From Ornithodoros turicata (lineage: Eukaryota; Arthropoda; Arachnida; Ixodida; Argasidae), in the NCBI RefSeq assembly GCF_037126465.1, contig NC_088201.1, positions 72,190,879 through 72,254,878 of the forward strand: a stretch of DNA of 64,000 nt, read 5' to 3'. The notes below the pieces were generated by a model. It was given only the letters and a program-made list of their open reading frames with translations. It was not told the DNA's origin and searched no databases. This document shows, one piece after another, positions 21,591 to 33,164 of the stretch (position 1 is the first letter of the stretch; every line of letters starts with the position of its first letter). Both the position numbers and the translations under genes were made by a program.

Positions 21591-22552
21591 CTATAGATAT
21601 CCAGGCTTCCCCTTTTTCTAGGCACGCAGGAATTGGAATCAGAGCTGTAGCACGCAGTCAACTTGAAGAAATGTTAGTCTGAAGTCAAATGCACTACACA
21701 TGCGCTTCCACACTTTACTGAACCAAATTTTCTTCAAAACATAGGCCGTCACCCGAAAAGCAACGCAAAAAGCATAATGGATCACTAAAACCTAACTAAG
21801 ACATGTGACACTGCACTGCTAAGTTTTGATAGAGACGCCTTCTAAAGCGCTGTCAACATGTTGAAAAGCATCTACATGTAACGTTTATCAATGCGCGCAG
21901 TACCATACAAAGAAATAGCACTTACCTGGCGATGAATCGCTTCAAAAATGTCGAAATTCCTCGAAAGTTTCGGTGGCACTGCAAGGTGCACATTTGCTAC
22001 TGACAACGAGGTCGAAGGTATCTCCGGCCCTGCAAACACGACCGACTGTCCACGACTGTACGCCGCTCATAGCGACAGTTGCTTCGCGGCGCTAACACAG
22101 AATTTAAAAGAAACTGTGGGTCACGTGATTGCTCAGTCGGCGCCTGGCAGCCGGGGAAGAGAAATCCGTTGCCGCTCCTCAGATATATATGACTGATCGG
22201 GAAGTGATCAGATCAGCATCGAGGTGCGATCCTATATTCTTGGTCAGATGACCGTCAATCGGGAAATGATCAGGGCACCGTCGGGCGACGATGTTATGTT
22301 CTGTCGCGCTCTACCTCTTCCTTTCGCACACGACTGGGAACCCGTCGGGCAATATCGCCCGTTCAGAAGCCCACGCCCCCATTGCGTTACCATTCTTTCC
22401 CCGACGACCTGTGCAGCCTGCGCTGCTGACCTTAGCTCTCTCTGAACTGGCAAACATATTTCTGCTTTGGACGTTTAGAATGTATTGCTTTGAACGCATA
22501 CCCAACGAGTGTCATTTTCGTCTTCGCGGATCACTACGATTATTTTCTATGA
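21591..22552. other. Mostly unassigned sequence with one candidate minus-strand exon
   Basis: Apart from the candidate exon at 21926-22030 nothing is recognised. TATATAT at 22184-22190 could be a minus-strand TATA box. Confidence 0.3.
21926..22030 (-). CDS. Candidate internal exon of unknown protein
   Basis: A minus-strand acceptor TGTTTGCAG and a strong donor CCAG/GTAAGT bracket an open frame ...IPSTSLSVANVHLAVPP...FDIFEAIHRQ. No family recognised and no partner exon found. It may be chance. Confidence 0.25.
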
Positions 22553-22640
22553 AGGTGGTTCCCAAAATGTGGGGTCGCGGCCCACAGTCCGCGACATGTT
22601 CCGAGGGGGGTCGCGAGCCGGCCCACAAAAATGCCAGGCT
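22553..22640 (+). mobile_element. hAT (Charlie-like) terminal fragment
   Basis: GTGGTTCCCAAAATGTGGGG followed by GTCGCGGCCCAC...GGGTCGCGAGCC is the terminal pattern of hAT-Charlie-type elements (a TGGTTCCCAAA start and GGGTCGCG repeats). Only one end is seen. Confidence 0.45.
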
Positions 22641-23506
22641 GTGCCAACTATTCGCAAGGAGAACCTATAATCCCTCCACCATGCGGCGTTTAGCGGAAAC
22701 CTTCAACAGTGTGGATCAACACAGGCAATTCGCATTGCATGCTTTACGTTTGGTGCGTTCCCTCTGCTTTGTGGTATTTGATATCAGCAACATGGGTATA
22801 TAAAATAAACACTCAGGTGGGAGGTAAGACGCTATCAGTGAACATACCAATTGCTGTTTTGTCGTGCATGCACAAAGTGCCAAGACAAGCGACACATTCA
22901 CAAAAAGTGTGGAATGATGTGTTGCCAGTGAGCCATCGTCTTGCTAGTAGACAGAGCCGAACTCAAGAGATCGGAGACAGCCTCTGGACAATATTCTGAG
23001 GCCTGATGGCGAAGTATGGTGAACGCACTGCACAATCTGACTCTTCATTGGTAGGAGGATACACATCACCCTCTGCGGTGGAGCTTCCGATACGCTTTGA
23101 CAATATTCAACTACTCAGCGAATGGACACGCACTTGCACCCAAACATTGTAGTGCGCCCTCAGAGTGCGTGCAGAACAGTCATCACCAAATCGTACTGTC
23201 CCCGATCTTCGGCATGGCGAATAGTGTGAGTCATAATGCGACACATGTTCAACACGTCTACGTTCTGATACTGCATGTTTGACAGCGGCAGCTGTTAACG
23301 GGAAGATGTCAGGAGATTGCTGTGTCCGTGGCATAAAACCAACTGTGACACACACGCACGCCCACACACCCACGCGTACACAACAACGACAACAACTTTA
23401 TTGTGAGATGATGAATGTGGAATTTCACGCGCGTACACAAACGCTCACACGCACACACACGGTATACGATAGCGGAGGCGATAGCGTAAGATATACTAAA
23501 AGTCAG
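22641..23506. other. No gene recognised; CA-rich microsatellite
   Basis: Short CA/CG dinucleotide runs lie at 23345-23462. Open frames have no domain. Confidence 0.35.
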
Positions 23507-23685
23507 TAGTGAGTTTTAGTACATCGTACGCTATCGCATTTGCGTACGTAAGGGGTATCGTTGGTGGTTCTGCGCACGCGCTAAACATAAAGAGAGCTTC
23601 GCGCAGTACGCAGAGCCACAACGCGATCCCTTATGTACCCTTGTGTACGCAAAGGCGATAGCGTACGATACACTAAAACTCACTA
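23507..23685. mobile_element. MITE (TAGYGAGTKTTAG family), copy 2
   Basis: 179 bp between TAGTGAGTTTTAGTACATCG and its inverse. The arms continue to pair (CGTACGCTATCGC, TTTGCGTACG), giving a long hairpin. Confidence 0.75.
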
Positions 23686-25529
23686 TTGTCTCAGATCAGG
23701 CTGTGGGAGCACTCCCAGTCTATTCGTTCTATCACCTCGTCTGGGCACCAGCCCAGATTACCAGATTCCTATCAGGTTGTGTAGATGTGCAGCTAGGTTA
23801 AAATATACTGTGGTGAAAGCGCCTTTTCAAGACAATGGTAATAGGGACATCTTTGAAGCACTCCTCATTGTAGAATGTGCCCCGGACACACGTGTCAGCA
23901 TCGCTTCTGTTTGGTTGATATACTCCGAGATACAGTGTCCACATGCTAGGTCACCCCCTCACTTACCAGGAGCTAGTGTGTGAAGATACTTGACTCACAA
24001 ATTTCCGACGTAGCCAGTTTCAAGTATAAATTGTGTGTCCTCAATAGAAATCGTCTTAGAGCTGTGAGTAGCAGATTCTAGTGTGTCTCTCCTTGGACCG
24101 TGTTTGTGGCTGCGTTCTACCCCAGATTTCTTACCGGTGTCACCGGTGGTGAGCCAACAAACAGAGATGCAGATCAGAGGTCATCACTTGCAACTTGCTC
24201 ACTAATGCTCACCCGTCTCCCACTCAGATCCTCGTTTGCTCACTTATGCTCACTCGTGCTCACTCATTTTGGGCTCAGCTTCCTGCTTGCTCGCCTATCA
24301 ACGGCTCAGCTCTCGGAATGTCCACGCTCATTCGTACGCACTCGCCTCCCGCTCAGGTCCTCGTTTCTCGTGTCACCTCACCGATCCCAAGCTTGTGAAG
24401 AGGTGAGGACAGTTGACCTTATGCTATAAGGATTACGTGAGGTCGAGATGCTCTGAGGGTGAAATGAGACCGCCCATGCCCCGTGCTCACTATTGACAGC
24501 GCACCTCTTCTCCGAGCTGTCTTATCTCTTTGAGTCGCTAAATAAGTATGCTACCTCATGAATGAAGTTCTGTCCTCAAGACAAGAACAACTACAAATAC
24601 ATTACGAGGAATACGTAGGGTGTTGCAAGGTTTAAGATGGGACACCCTACACCGTTACATGTACAATAATATACGAGTGAGATGGGAATGAAATGGATGA
24701 ACCACACGCACGCATACACACACGCGCGCAAACATTACAGGTGAGACATTCTGCATACGGCACCGAACGAGAATAGAAGATACCCCCCTCAATTTCTGTC
24801 GTCACATAGTGCTCAAATGACCTTAGGTAGTGTATGTAGGTTGTTGGCCAAGCCCTAATCCCGCCCCCTCCTCAGAAAGATCCTGGATCTGCCCCTGCTT
24901 CAGGAGACCACTTCACTATAGTGAATCACTACTAGGTAGCCGTGGAGTAGAAGCAGAGAGAGAGAGCAGCAGGTGAGCCACAAAAAAATGCAATTATCAT
25001 CACCGTAGCAATGTTTTTTTTTTCTTATTTTTTATATATGTTGCAGAAACCACTTCGCTGGTTCTCTACGATATGCGAAGCAGCGTGTATGAAGACTCAC
25101 GACGTCACGTACAAGAAGAGGCAAGATTTTGTTACGATGCCAGATTGCCACATCGCAACTCACGACGCAGCTCACTATGAATACAAGGACGCAAATGCGC
25201 CTGCACCACCGATGTGACGCACTTGAACTCTTTTGATTATTGCCGGCCTTATTACCGTCGGGTTTCGGTACTGGGTTGAGGATACCAGCTTCTCTCATGG
25301 GCCAGAATGGTGCATTGAAGCGACACACACGCTTGGTCTTGGTCTCGTTCCGTCGCCGTGCGCCGTTTCCGGTCGAGGAGCTCCTCTTCTGTACGAGATT
25401 GCGAGGCCTGATTGTGAGGCCCCATCCCATATGACACAAGGAGCGCTTCAAGATCGGGTTTTATAAATGGTTTACGACGCAATCATTGACGTCAGCGCCA
25501 CTGCAGCGCGCCACTTAGAAATCGGTTTT
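23686..25529. other. No gene recognised; GCTCACT-rich stretch
   Basis: 24185-24360 is rich in repeated GCTCACT/CTCGCT words. An AG microsatellite lies at 24953-24967. An LTR-like polyadenylation region may lie near 24040, but no LTR boundaries could be fixed. Confidence 0.3.
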
Positions 25530-25672
25530 GCATTGGTTTGGGTGCGAATGTGAACCAGTGTGTATACTACCGCTCCGTGTACGCGCGGCGCGGGAGAGCT
25601 CCTTGCGCCGCAGGCAATCGGGTGCGATTGTGAAGGAGTGCGTACTACGGCTCCGTCACACGCGGCGCCTAT
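25530..25672. repeat. Imperfect direct duplication
   Basis: A unit containing GGGTGCGA.TGTGAA..AGTG.GTACTAC.GCTCCGT occurs at about 25540-25597 and again at 25618-25672, each followed by CGCGGCGC. A TATA-like CTATATAC follows the second. Confidence 0.5.
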
Positions 25673-26709
25673 ATACCTCATAGTTTTGTTACAAGGCTAG
25701 CACACGTACCACTTTTTCAGTGTTACTAGCTAAAGAATGCTTCGCATTATAAAAAACGGAGAAAAGATAACCATAGAGATCACAGCGAACCACTAATGCA
25801 CCTGATGCGAAGCAAACATGTGGTCCTCAAGAACACCATACATAATAGAACACCCCGGCGGTGTTTCATGGGGCCTAAGTTTGCAGCCAGTGTGAGTAGC
25901 TTCCTTTTGACCCTACTCGTCTCAGCCTGGAAACTTTGCCTTTCCGATTTGGATTGGCCACACCCTATAAGAACGTGCCCAATATTCGCAACTACATCTA
26001 CACCGCGGTTGAAGCATAAGTCTGTGTCCTGATATCCACGACTGTAATGGAAACGCAACGCAAAAGAAGAGCAAAGTAGCGTAGCAAATGGTCGGGAACA
26101 GAAAATGACAAAATCAGAACGACCGAATGCATGAAACCACTGTCCGTGATGTCCCAGCACCATTGCTATAAAACCAGTGGCTGTGTCGACGCAGACAAAA
26201 ATGTCTTTGTGACACATTTAGGCATCATAATGGATACGGCCGCGTGACACTGATGGACAACGCTGTCTTTTCAACCTCGCTTTAAAGAACCCTGAAATGC
26301 ACTCTCCGCATCTTTTTCTCGTTTTTGGTGATGTCATGTTGTGCATCAAATAACATAACCTTTTGCGAAGGAACGACAAGAGCAGCTAACATGTAGCACA
26401 TGAGAGTCCTCTTATCTACACACCCTGTAGTGTCAGAGGGGCATTAAAGTGCATAGCTTTCTCTTCGCGAAATGAAAGAATCTCTTGCCTTAACAACAAC
26501 TACGATGAAATAAGGGTGAGCAGACAAGCGAGCTGGTGAAGGTTCGACAACGATAGCATACTTTGAGCTTGAGGGAACGAGAGGACGCACAAAGTAGACG
26601 TAGATGAAAGAAGTAGAAGTAGGGATACATACGTTGCGTCGTTCGTGATTTATAAACGAAAAATACCGCCATTTACGCTTTCACTCTTCCTCTTCTTCTC
26701 AAGAAGGCC
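25673..26709. other. No gene recognised
   Basis: Open frames on both strands (25780-26217 minus; 25796-26032 plus) lack motifs. Confidence 0.3.
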
Positions 26710-26810
26710 AACAATGCGGAGCGGGCTCCCATTGGTCTCCCCAAACGACTTGTCCAATCATCGCGGGAGATCGTTTAAGGAGACCAATCCGAGGCTTCTC
26801 CGCATTGTCG
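26710..26810. repeat. 101-bp hairpin (inverted repeat)
   Basis: ACAATGCGGAG...ATTGGTCTCC pairs with GGAGACCAAT...CTCCGCATTGT, with a loop of about 25 nt around 26755. It could be a very short foldback element or a small-RNA-type hairpin. Confidence 0.6.
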
Positions 26811-27016
26811 GACACAGGCGCATAGATGTCGCAGTAGCCTGGGGATAATTCAAGTGCAATCTCAAGAGGAAGGCCATTCGTGTCGGGGTCACTGCCGCTC
26901 ATAAGTCAAACAAAGTCTCAGCTGCTGTACCGTTCTCCTTCATAAGAAACGTCATAATCGACCTTTTTCACAATGCGCATGGCCTTGAGGCGCCCGAGAG
27001 GGTTATCTCCGTCTTC

Positions 27017-27060
27017 ACTAGAAGGCGATAGTGTATGACGCACTATAACTCTATAGACGA
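27017..27060. mobile_element. MITE remnant, one end
   Basis: GAAGGCGATAGTGTATGACG then ACTATAACTC resembles the right arm of the element at 23507-23685. The other arm is absent. Confidence 0.4.
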
Positions 27061-27240
27061 CCCGCACCCCTACGTCATTGGTTACGTAACACCAACCCCG
27101 CAAGGCATGCTGGTGGGCACTATCAGCTTTATCAGCCTACCAGCCGAAGCGTTTTCCCGCTTGTTGCCCATCACAGCAAAATATAACCTCGAACCGGTCT
27201 TCTCGTGACGTCACATGTTTGTAATCACAGAGTTGTCTAT

Positions 27241-27400
27241 TAGCGAGTGTTAGTAGACCGCTACCGGGAACCCGGAAGGCTACCGCGTCTACCGTACCCT
27301 ATCAACTGATAAGATTCTGAGCCACGCTGTACCTGTCATTGGTTCCGGTAGGCACGGTAAGTTAACAGTGACGTTATCACCGGTCTACTAACACTCGCTA
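27241..27400. mobile_element. MITE (TAGYGAGTKTTAG family), copy 3
   Basis: 160 bp bounded by TAGCGAGTGTTAGTAGACCG and its exact inverse CGGTCTACTAACACTCGCTA. It has the most perfect TIRs of the three copies. Confidence 0.8.
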
Positions 27401-27984
27401 TTATAATGTGGGGTAATTTTTGGAATATACCGTAGAGGAGAAAATTGTGGAGACACGTGGCCTTCGTCACTATGTTTAGTATATTTCTTTTCACATACAA
27501 ATTTCTCACGCAGTGAACCCCAACTACGCTTTTGCAGTGTAACGTTGGCGCAGTCTCACTAACGCACATTCATATCCGAACTCAGAACAACCGTCTTTGG
27601 ACGCCGGTCATTCTGAACTCTTCTTTGCCAACGCTGGCTAATATTATATAATTCTCGCTAACGGTCGCAATAAGTCTCGCTGTTTCCCGCAGAACTAGGA
27701 AGGGAACCATGAACGACTGAACGAGAATTTGCGAGAATCGGTTCTGATGTGATGTGACGTGAATAAAGAAAAAATGGGGATGTGAGTTTAGACGAAGTCA
27801 AACTGGCTACCCCGAGAATCGGTTCTCACGGTTCACTCCGATGATTCACTGTGAGCGACTCACAGTACACTGTGAGCGAATCATTGGCGAACGACCCATC
27901 GCTATTTAAATACTTGGCCCTACTGAGAACGCTGAGGTCACAACTGCGCTACTACGGTTTCTTCGAGCCGCTGGACTATTGGGC
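27401..27984. other. No gene recognised
   Basis: A small inverted repeat built on CACTGTGAGCGA lies at 27846-27885. Confidence 0.3.
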
Positions 27985-28165
27985 GCCCTGTGATATCTCC
28001 CTGATGCCTGCCTACACAGCGACTACTGCAGGAGCAGTCTTCGTCTATATTTCTGTACAGCTTTCTGTGTTTTTTTTTTGGGGGGGGGGGAATAGCAAAC
28101 CTCTTGTATGGCTAACCTTTCCTTTTTATTCAAACCATTAAACATATCCCCCTCTCTACCCTAAC
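27985..28165 (+). repeat. LINE 3' terminal fragment
   Basis: T-run, G-run, then GAATAGCAAACCTCTTGTAT and GGCTAACCTTTCC. It parallels the terminus at 45800-45985 (GAATAGCCAGCAGGC, TGGCAAACCTTACC). Confidence 0.5.
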
Positions 28166-28214
28166 AAAGCGCCCGAAGGACGGGGTTTTTTTCACCATAG
28201 TCTCATGGGCCAGG

Positions 28215-29260
28215 TGTTAGACTTTTTCGTCATCGCAAGAGTTCACTCACAATGCCTGAAGTCTTCAATCTATAATTCACCAACCTTTTAAATACACCGC
28301 CGATGAAGAGGACGGTGCCCAGAAGAAGAACCGTGTCTGTTGGAAATATCGGCGGCTCTCGACTATAGGCTTTTGCTTCAATTTCCCTCCCATATGTTAT
28401 TTTAGGGACCCAAACAAATGATGACCACTGGCGACAAAGTCTGGAGTAGAAGGGGCGTGGGGCAAGACCTCCCAGCACATTTTGGACAGAGTTGCTGTCG
28501 TCAAATTGGCCGAGTGGGTACAGCCATGTCGAGAATAACGATATTTGCAGACAAGATCCCAGGTGTTTTCTTGCGAATGGCGTATCGTACGCCACCATTC
28601 ATAAATGTACAGTAATACCCCCTTTGATACCCCTAATAATTGTGACCCCTGTCTAAAAAACATCCAAATCGATAACAGCTTTCATGTCACAAAAAGCATT
28701 TCCCACGGTCTTACTGGCAGTCGGCTGCGCTTTATTTTTGTTGGGTGGCGGGAAAACCATATCTCACCACTCCACGCTTCTTCTTTTGGTGTCTGGGGTG
28801 ACATTGTGATATCCATGCTTCATCACACGTGATAATTTATGGCAAATTTTCGGCTCTTAACCGACTCAAGAGCCGTTCACAGGTCGCATGCCAGCTGTCG
28901 GGGAACCCATCTTGCACTGGCACTTTGGGGAACAATGTGTGCTCTTGAATGATGGTCTCAACACTGACGACACTGATATTCACCTCGGCCGCAAGTTGTC
29001 GCACCGTTACTCCCCGTTTTCAAGGATGACGTGTTCAACAAGTGCGATATTCACCGGCGCGGCTGTAGTTGGGCGACCGTGTCCATGCGGTTCTTTTGTC
29101 AACAGCTCTCGTCCTTCGCCAAACAGTTGACACCATTCGTGCGCCCGTAAAATCGTTTGTTCCCCAATCGCTTCCTATCTTGTCAAAACTTCACCTACTT
29201 CAACGTTGTCCGTCATAAGAAATTGCATTATGTACCTATGTTCCATAGATAGCTAGAGAC
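28215..29260 (-). pseudogene. Mariner transposase pseudogene, near full length
   Basis: On the minus strand the translation runs from MEHRYIMQFLMTDNVEVGEV through AHEWCQLFGEGRELL and HGHGRPTTAAPVNI (mariner helix-turn-helix and linker), KAQPTASKTVGNAF (beta strand before the second Asp) to WEVLPHAPSTPDFVASGHHLFGSLK, the mariner C-terminal signature. At least six in-frame stops and one or more frameshifts inactivate it. Terminal inverted repeats could not be fixed. Confidence 0.75.
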
Positions 29261-29702
29261 GCATCGCTCGCCGCAATGACAGTTGCAACTGCAGTGCAGG
29301 CGCCAAATATGTCATGATGGGCGCAGAAAAGTCCAGAAGGAAGACGTCACGTCCTCTACAAGTTTTATCGTGCTAGAGTTATTCATAGCTTTTATTTCGC
29401 CCAAAAGTTTAGGTCAACCTTGAACAACTCTTGCAACCACGGGAAACACCTGCTGAGACGAGCAGTGGTATAGCCTGGTCGTGATACGACATACCACGCA
29501 CCTCCTTCCCACAACTGAGAATATTGGTTCCCGACATTACGTAATAGAAACTAATTAAGATTGTCATTAACGATACAACAACTTTAATCTCTCAAGTCGT
29601 GCTGTCGTTGAGTGCCTCGCTGATTTACCATTACATCTGAAACGCTCTGCAACTTTGCTGTAATAGATTTTTCATACATTGGATTCTGTACGTCCTTGTA
29701 TT
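29261..29702. other. No gene recognised
   Basis: Low-complexity and AT-rich. No motif is supported. Confidence 0.3.
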
Positions 29703-29845
29703 CTATTTGAAATTAGGAACCAAGGCACAGCGGGCGGGGTCGTACGTTGATATCTTCGTGGGTCCACAGAGGAGGTCGTACACGAACTCGCAACAGGGGT
29801 CCACAGGGGCTTCCAGGTTGTTTACCAACACGAAACATCCAGTGC
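29703..29845 (-). CDS. Terminal exon of a cysteine-rich protein, possibly a tick lipocalin
   Basis: A minus-strand acceptor (GTTCTTACAG) opens a 143-nt frame ending in TAG. It encodes GTGCFVLVNN...DPCCEFVYDLLCGPTK...YDPARCALVPNFK, with five cysteines. The spacing CC...LCG...YD...C resembles the C-terminus of tick salivary lipocalins (histamine-binding type). The match is by eye only. No upstream exon or signal peptide was found up to 30.5 kb, so it may be a decayed or chance exon. Confidence 0.35.
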
Positions 29846-30087
29846 CTGTAAGAACAACGCATACTGTTAGAAAGGCGTCACTACAATGTTGCTGATCTTT
29901 TTGATCAGATCTATTAAATGTTAGAAATTGTTTATTCCTCTCCGCGCTTTTAAGATAATCCACCGAATAATCTTGGATTATGAAACTGGTATTGCTCACG
30001 AGCGAACCCCTCGAGTTTTCCTGAGGCTGTGTATTTCGCAGCGTAAGCCCTGCGCCCATTGGCTGCTGCTTGCAGATCACGTGTAAA

Positions 30088-30208
30088 AGCGTGGCTATAA
30101 AACAGGCGTGAGAGAGGGAGACAGGGCGTGCACTCACATGTAACAGCGTGATAGCAACCGTGCCGCGCAAGCAGTTGTCGGAGGTGCAACTTATCAGGTT
30201 CAAGCGTA
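30088..30208 (+). promoter_or_regulatory. Possible TATA promoter and first non-coding exon
   Basis: GGCTATAAAACAGG (near 30092) is a good TATA box. About 110 nt downstream TTCAAGC/GTAAGT is a strong splice donor at 30209. No downstream exon was identified, and repeats follow within 180 bp. Confidence 0.35.
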
Positions 30209-30386
30209 AGTGTGCCGTGGCACAGCCAGCACAGCACAGCACAGACTGCGTGCCAGGGAGACTTCAGAGCAACGCGAAGCGCGTTTGCATAAAATGCAAC
30301 AAGATGAGCGCGCGAGAATGTCTCGTGAATACGACGAAGAGTACCTACTTCATCTACAATAATAATAATAACACCGGTATAATACC

Positions 30387-30522
30387 GGCCTCGGTAGCTC
30401 AGACTGTAATGTGTTCAGCTTGCTGAGGTCAAGATCACGAGTTCTGCTCGAAGATCCCCTGCGGCACGTGGAACATGTCGCCACGCTGAGCAGACAAGCC
30501 TTACGTGTAGCATCACAACGCC
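30387..30522 (+). repeat. tRNA-like fragment beside SINE family 2
   Basis: CGGTAGCTCAGACTGTAATG followed by GATCACGAGTTC looks like A and B boxes of a tRNA-derived head on the plus strand. It has too many departures from cloverleaf pairing to be a tRNA gene. Confidence 0.35.
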
Positions 30523-30664
30523 ATTATTAATAATAATTCGTAGCGTTACATAGCGAGACTGCTATGACCATAAGCGACGCCACGGTGCTAGGTCTGTGCT
30601 TGAAGTTTGCCCACCTGAGGGTTCCTTAACGTGTGCTGAAATCTCAACGCACAGCACACCGTAT

Positions 30665-30957
30665 TGCCACAAATCATCTTCGAGAAACTTCCAGGGCAGC
30701 CACGAAACGGTACATCTCATCCCGGCGCGTGCTGAAGTAGCAGCAAGAAGCTTCCAGACACATCGCCTGCTCTTTGGCAAACGCACGTGCTGTTCCTAGA
30801 CTTTTCGGCGCGACGCTTAAATGCTTGTGCGCTCCAGGCTGGAGCATTCATTCTTTGGACTCAGTTGTGTTCAGACAGCTATCACTCTTGCGCTTTTGCT
30901 ACCATAAACCGTTTGCTCTTTATTCGACGACTCGCCGGCCCATTTCGCTTCGTGACA
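30665..30957. mobile_element. Solo LTR, 293 bp
   Basis: Begins TGCCACAAATC and ends CTTCGTGACA (TG...CA), flanked by GTAT at 30661-30664 and 30958-30961. The empty site is visible in the related SINE at 36.66 kb (CCCGTATTTAACG), confirming the insertion and its boundaries. Confidence 0.8.
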
Positions 30958-31082
30958 GTATTTAACGTCCCTAGCGGATGACGGTGTGTCAAAGCAACTT
31001 GTACGCTGCCGCCAAGTTGCCGGCGTCCTCAACCGCATACGCCCGAACCCGCAACCTTGGAATCAGTAGACCAACACGCTAT

Positions 31083-32812
31083 CAGTGTTGTACGTATCGC
31101 CGTTACAGTAATCTATACTTTTTCGGTATCGGAGTGCGTATCGCGATACTTTTTTAATCGGCATCGGAAAAGTATTTCCGTTACAAATTTATGGTAACGC
31201 GATCTCTGTACCGCTACCGATACAGATACTTTTTAGTGCCCCACCCTTTCTTCACCGACCATATTTCTCACTATCATTCATAGCCAATGGTCCGCCTAGC
31301 CCTCGACAAGAAGCTTGTGGACACGCATACGTGCTCCGTAACCGGAATTACGGAATTATACCAAACACATGTTCACTGGTTTTCTTTGAAACTGGAGGAA
31401 ATAACAACGCTGTGTCCAACAAAAGAGTTTAGGTCAACGAACAGAGATCAAGTATTTGACAGTGCCCTCTGTATTCCACTGCTAAGCAGCCGTGTCGCAC
31501 TGAGTCACGCTCACATACAAGGTGTCCCGGAAAACGTGTCATTGAATTATAATTAAAAAACTCCGCCACCTAGAATCATGCGGTCAACGGCATTTGTTCT
31601 TACTGGGTTTTTGCCACCTCCTGATGTGCATGCCATGTAAACTAAGTTTAATTATGTAAATTTTTGCGAACTCAACTTGGAAATTTGCCAACTAAAGGTC
31701 ACATTTTTACCCCACCAGTATGAAGAGCGTGCCGAATTCACTCAAATTCATGATAATTGACAATGATATTCACAAGCTATCCCATCGGAAAAAATAGCCG
31801 AACATCATGCTTTTCGGAGCACCGGACCATAACGCGCGATGACTTTTTGAGCGCAATCGCTCTCAATCCGACGAAAGGAGGTTCCAAAGCCAGCCCACAG
31901 TGTGATAGAAAAAGTAACAGTTCCTAAAATTGAGAGAGGGAAAGCATTATCCCAGCGAAGGTCTGACGCGATAAGCCATGCCTGTGTTATCTCTTCCTGC
32001 GATGCCGGGGTGGGCTGGGTTTCCAACCTCCTTTCGTCGAACTGACAAAGATTGCGCTGAAACATTCATCGTGCGCTATCCTGTGGGAGCTCCGTAGAAC
32101 ATGATGTTCGGCTATTTATTCCGATGGGATAGCTTCTGAATATCCCTGTCAATTAGCATTAATTTGAGTAAATTAGACATGCTCTTGACATTGGTGGGGT
32201 AAAAAGTGATGTTTACTTGGCAAATATCCGACTTAAGCTCGCAAAAATTTACATAATTAAACTTACGTTACACGACATTCACATCAGGAGGTGGCAAAAA
32301 CCCAGTAGGAACAAATGCCCTTGACCGCATGACTCTAGGTGGTGTAGTTTTTTTTTTTTTTTAATTATAATTCAATGACACGTTTTCTGGGACACCCTGT
32401 ATACTGTGGCATTGTTAACTTCGGATAGGATTCCTTGGTCATTGGACTCAACGGTATGTCAGGGCCTAACACTAACGTAATTGTCATACTGGCCTCTATC
32501 AGCTGCCGGAGAGACCACGGCCTGCAAGGATAGCAAAAGACGACTTCGAGAACCAGCTATTAATAAAAGTCAAGCATAACGTGTCCGAGCTACATGTGAA
32601 ATATGCTGCCTTTTTACTGCAAAACTGTTCACGTAAGCGACATTTCTATGTTGCATCATTGTCGTATTTCAAACAAAAATATCGCGCAAAGTATCGCGTT
32701 ACTTTTGTTAGTAACAGTAGCGGTACTCCGTTACTTTAAAAAAGAAGTATCGATATCGGTATTTCGAGTATCGGTATCGCGATACCGTATTTCGGTAACG
32801 GGTACAACACTG
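31083..32812. mobile_element. hAT-like element, 1.73 kb, non-autonomous
   Basis: The inverted ends are CAGTGTTGTACG... and ...GGGTACAACACTG, followed inward by arrays of GATACCGATA/GTAACG motifs in both orientations. The flanks CACGCTAT and ACCGCTAC agree at 5 of 8 positions, a decayed 8-bp duplication. No transposase. It interrupts the SINE head and contains the foldback element. Confidence 0.72.
31516..32401. mobile_element. Foldback element with mariner-like GGTGTCCC ends
   Basis: The two halves are inverted copies of each other, with arms of about 440 nt meeting near 31958. The ends read CA(A/G)GGTGTCCC(G/A)GAAAAC then GTGTCATTGAATT, within TA. The ACAGGGTGTCCCA end with TA target is typical of Tc1/mariner-derived MITEs. 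Nested inside the hAT element. Confidence 0.78.
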
Positions 32813-32850
32813 ACCGCTACACACTGAGCCACGGAGATCGGTTCTTCTAC

Positions 32851-33160
32851 AATGCGAACGGGATGCCCGACAAGTGAGGATGTCTCGTGAAACCTACGAG
32901 GAGCGGCAAATACGCCTACAACGCAAGCGGGAAACCTGGGGTACTGGCTGCGGAGTAGTGAACCAACAAGAGAACGTGAACGCTTTGGCCGACAAGTACT
33001 TTGAGAAACATTAAGATAACATAAATTTCTTTCACCCTCAAGGTGTTGGAAATCAGGGCAAAAAAGCCATGTGGCATTTCCTAAACGATCGATTTGGTGT
33101 GGCGTGTAGAATGTGCGACCGCTTGTGGTTCAAGAAGGACGTCTGTGCTGTGAAGCACCT
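32851..33160. other. No gene recognised
   Basis: Open but without motif. Confidence 0.3.
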
Positions 33161-33164
33161 TTAA

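Larger units (their letters stand above)
30523..32850 (-). mobile_element. tRNA-headed SINE (family 2), split by a solo LTR and a hAT element
   Basis: Read on the minus strand: the tRNA-like head begins near 32850 (CTCCGTGGCTCAGTG), is interrupted by the hAT element (31083-32812), and continues as TAGCGTGTTGGTCTACTG, B box GGTTGCGGGTTCG, and body. The body is split by the LTR (30665-30957) and ends in an ATTATTATTAATAAT tail near 30523. The intact body is seen at 36533-36725. Its core word CGTTAAAGAACCCTCAGG there is TTAAGGAACCCTCAGG here. Confidence 0.7.

Noticed and set aside
25780..26217. 145-codon minus-strand frame
   Set aside because: No recognisable domain, no splice context, and a competing plus-strand frame.
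30387..30460. tRNA gene
   Set aside because: A- and B-like boxes are present but the cloverleaf stems do not pair; it fits a SINE head better.
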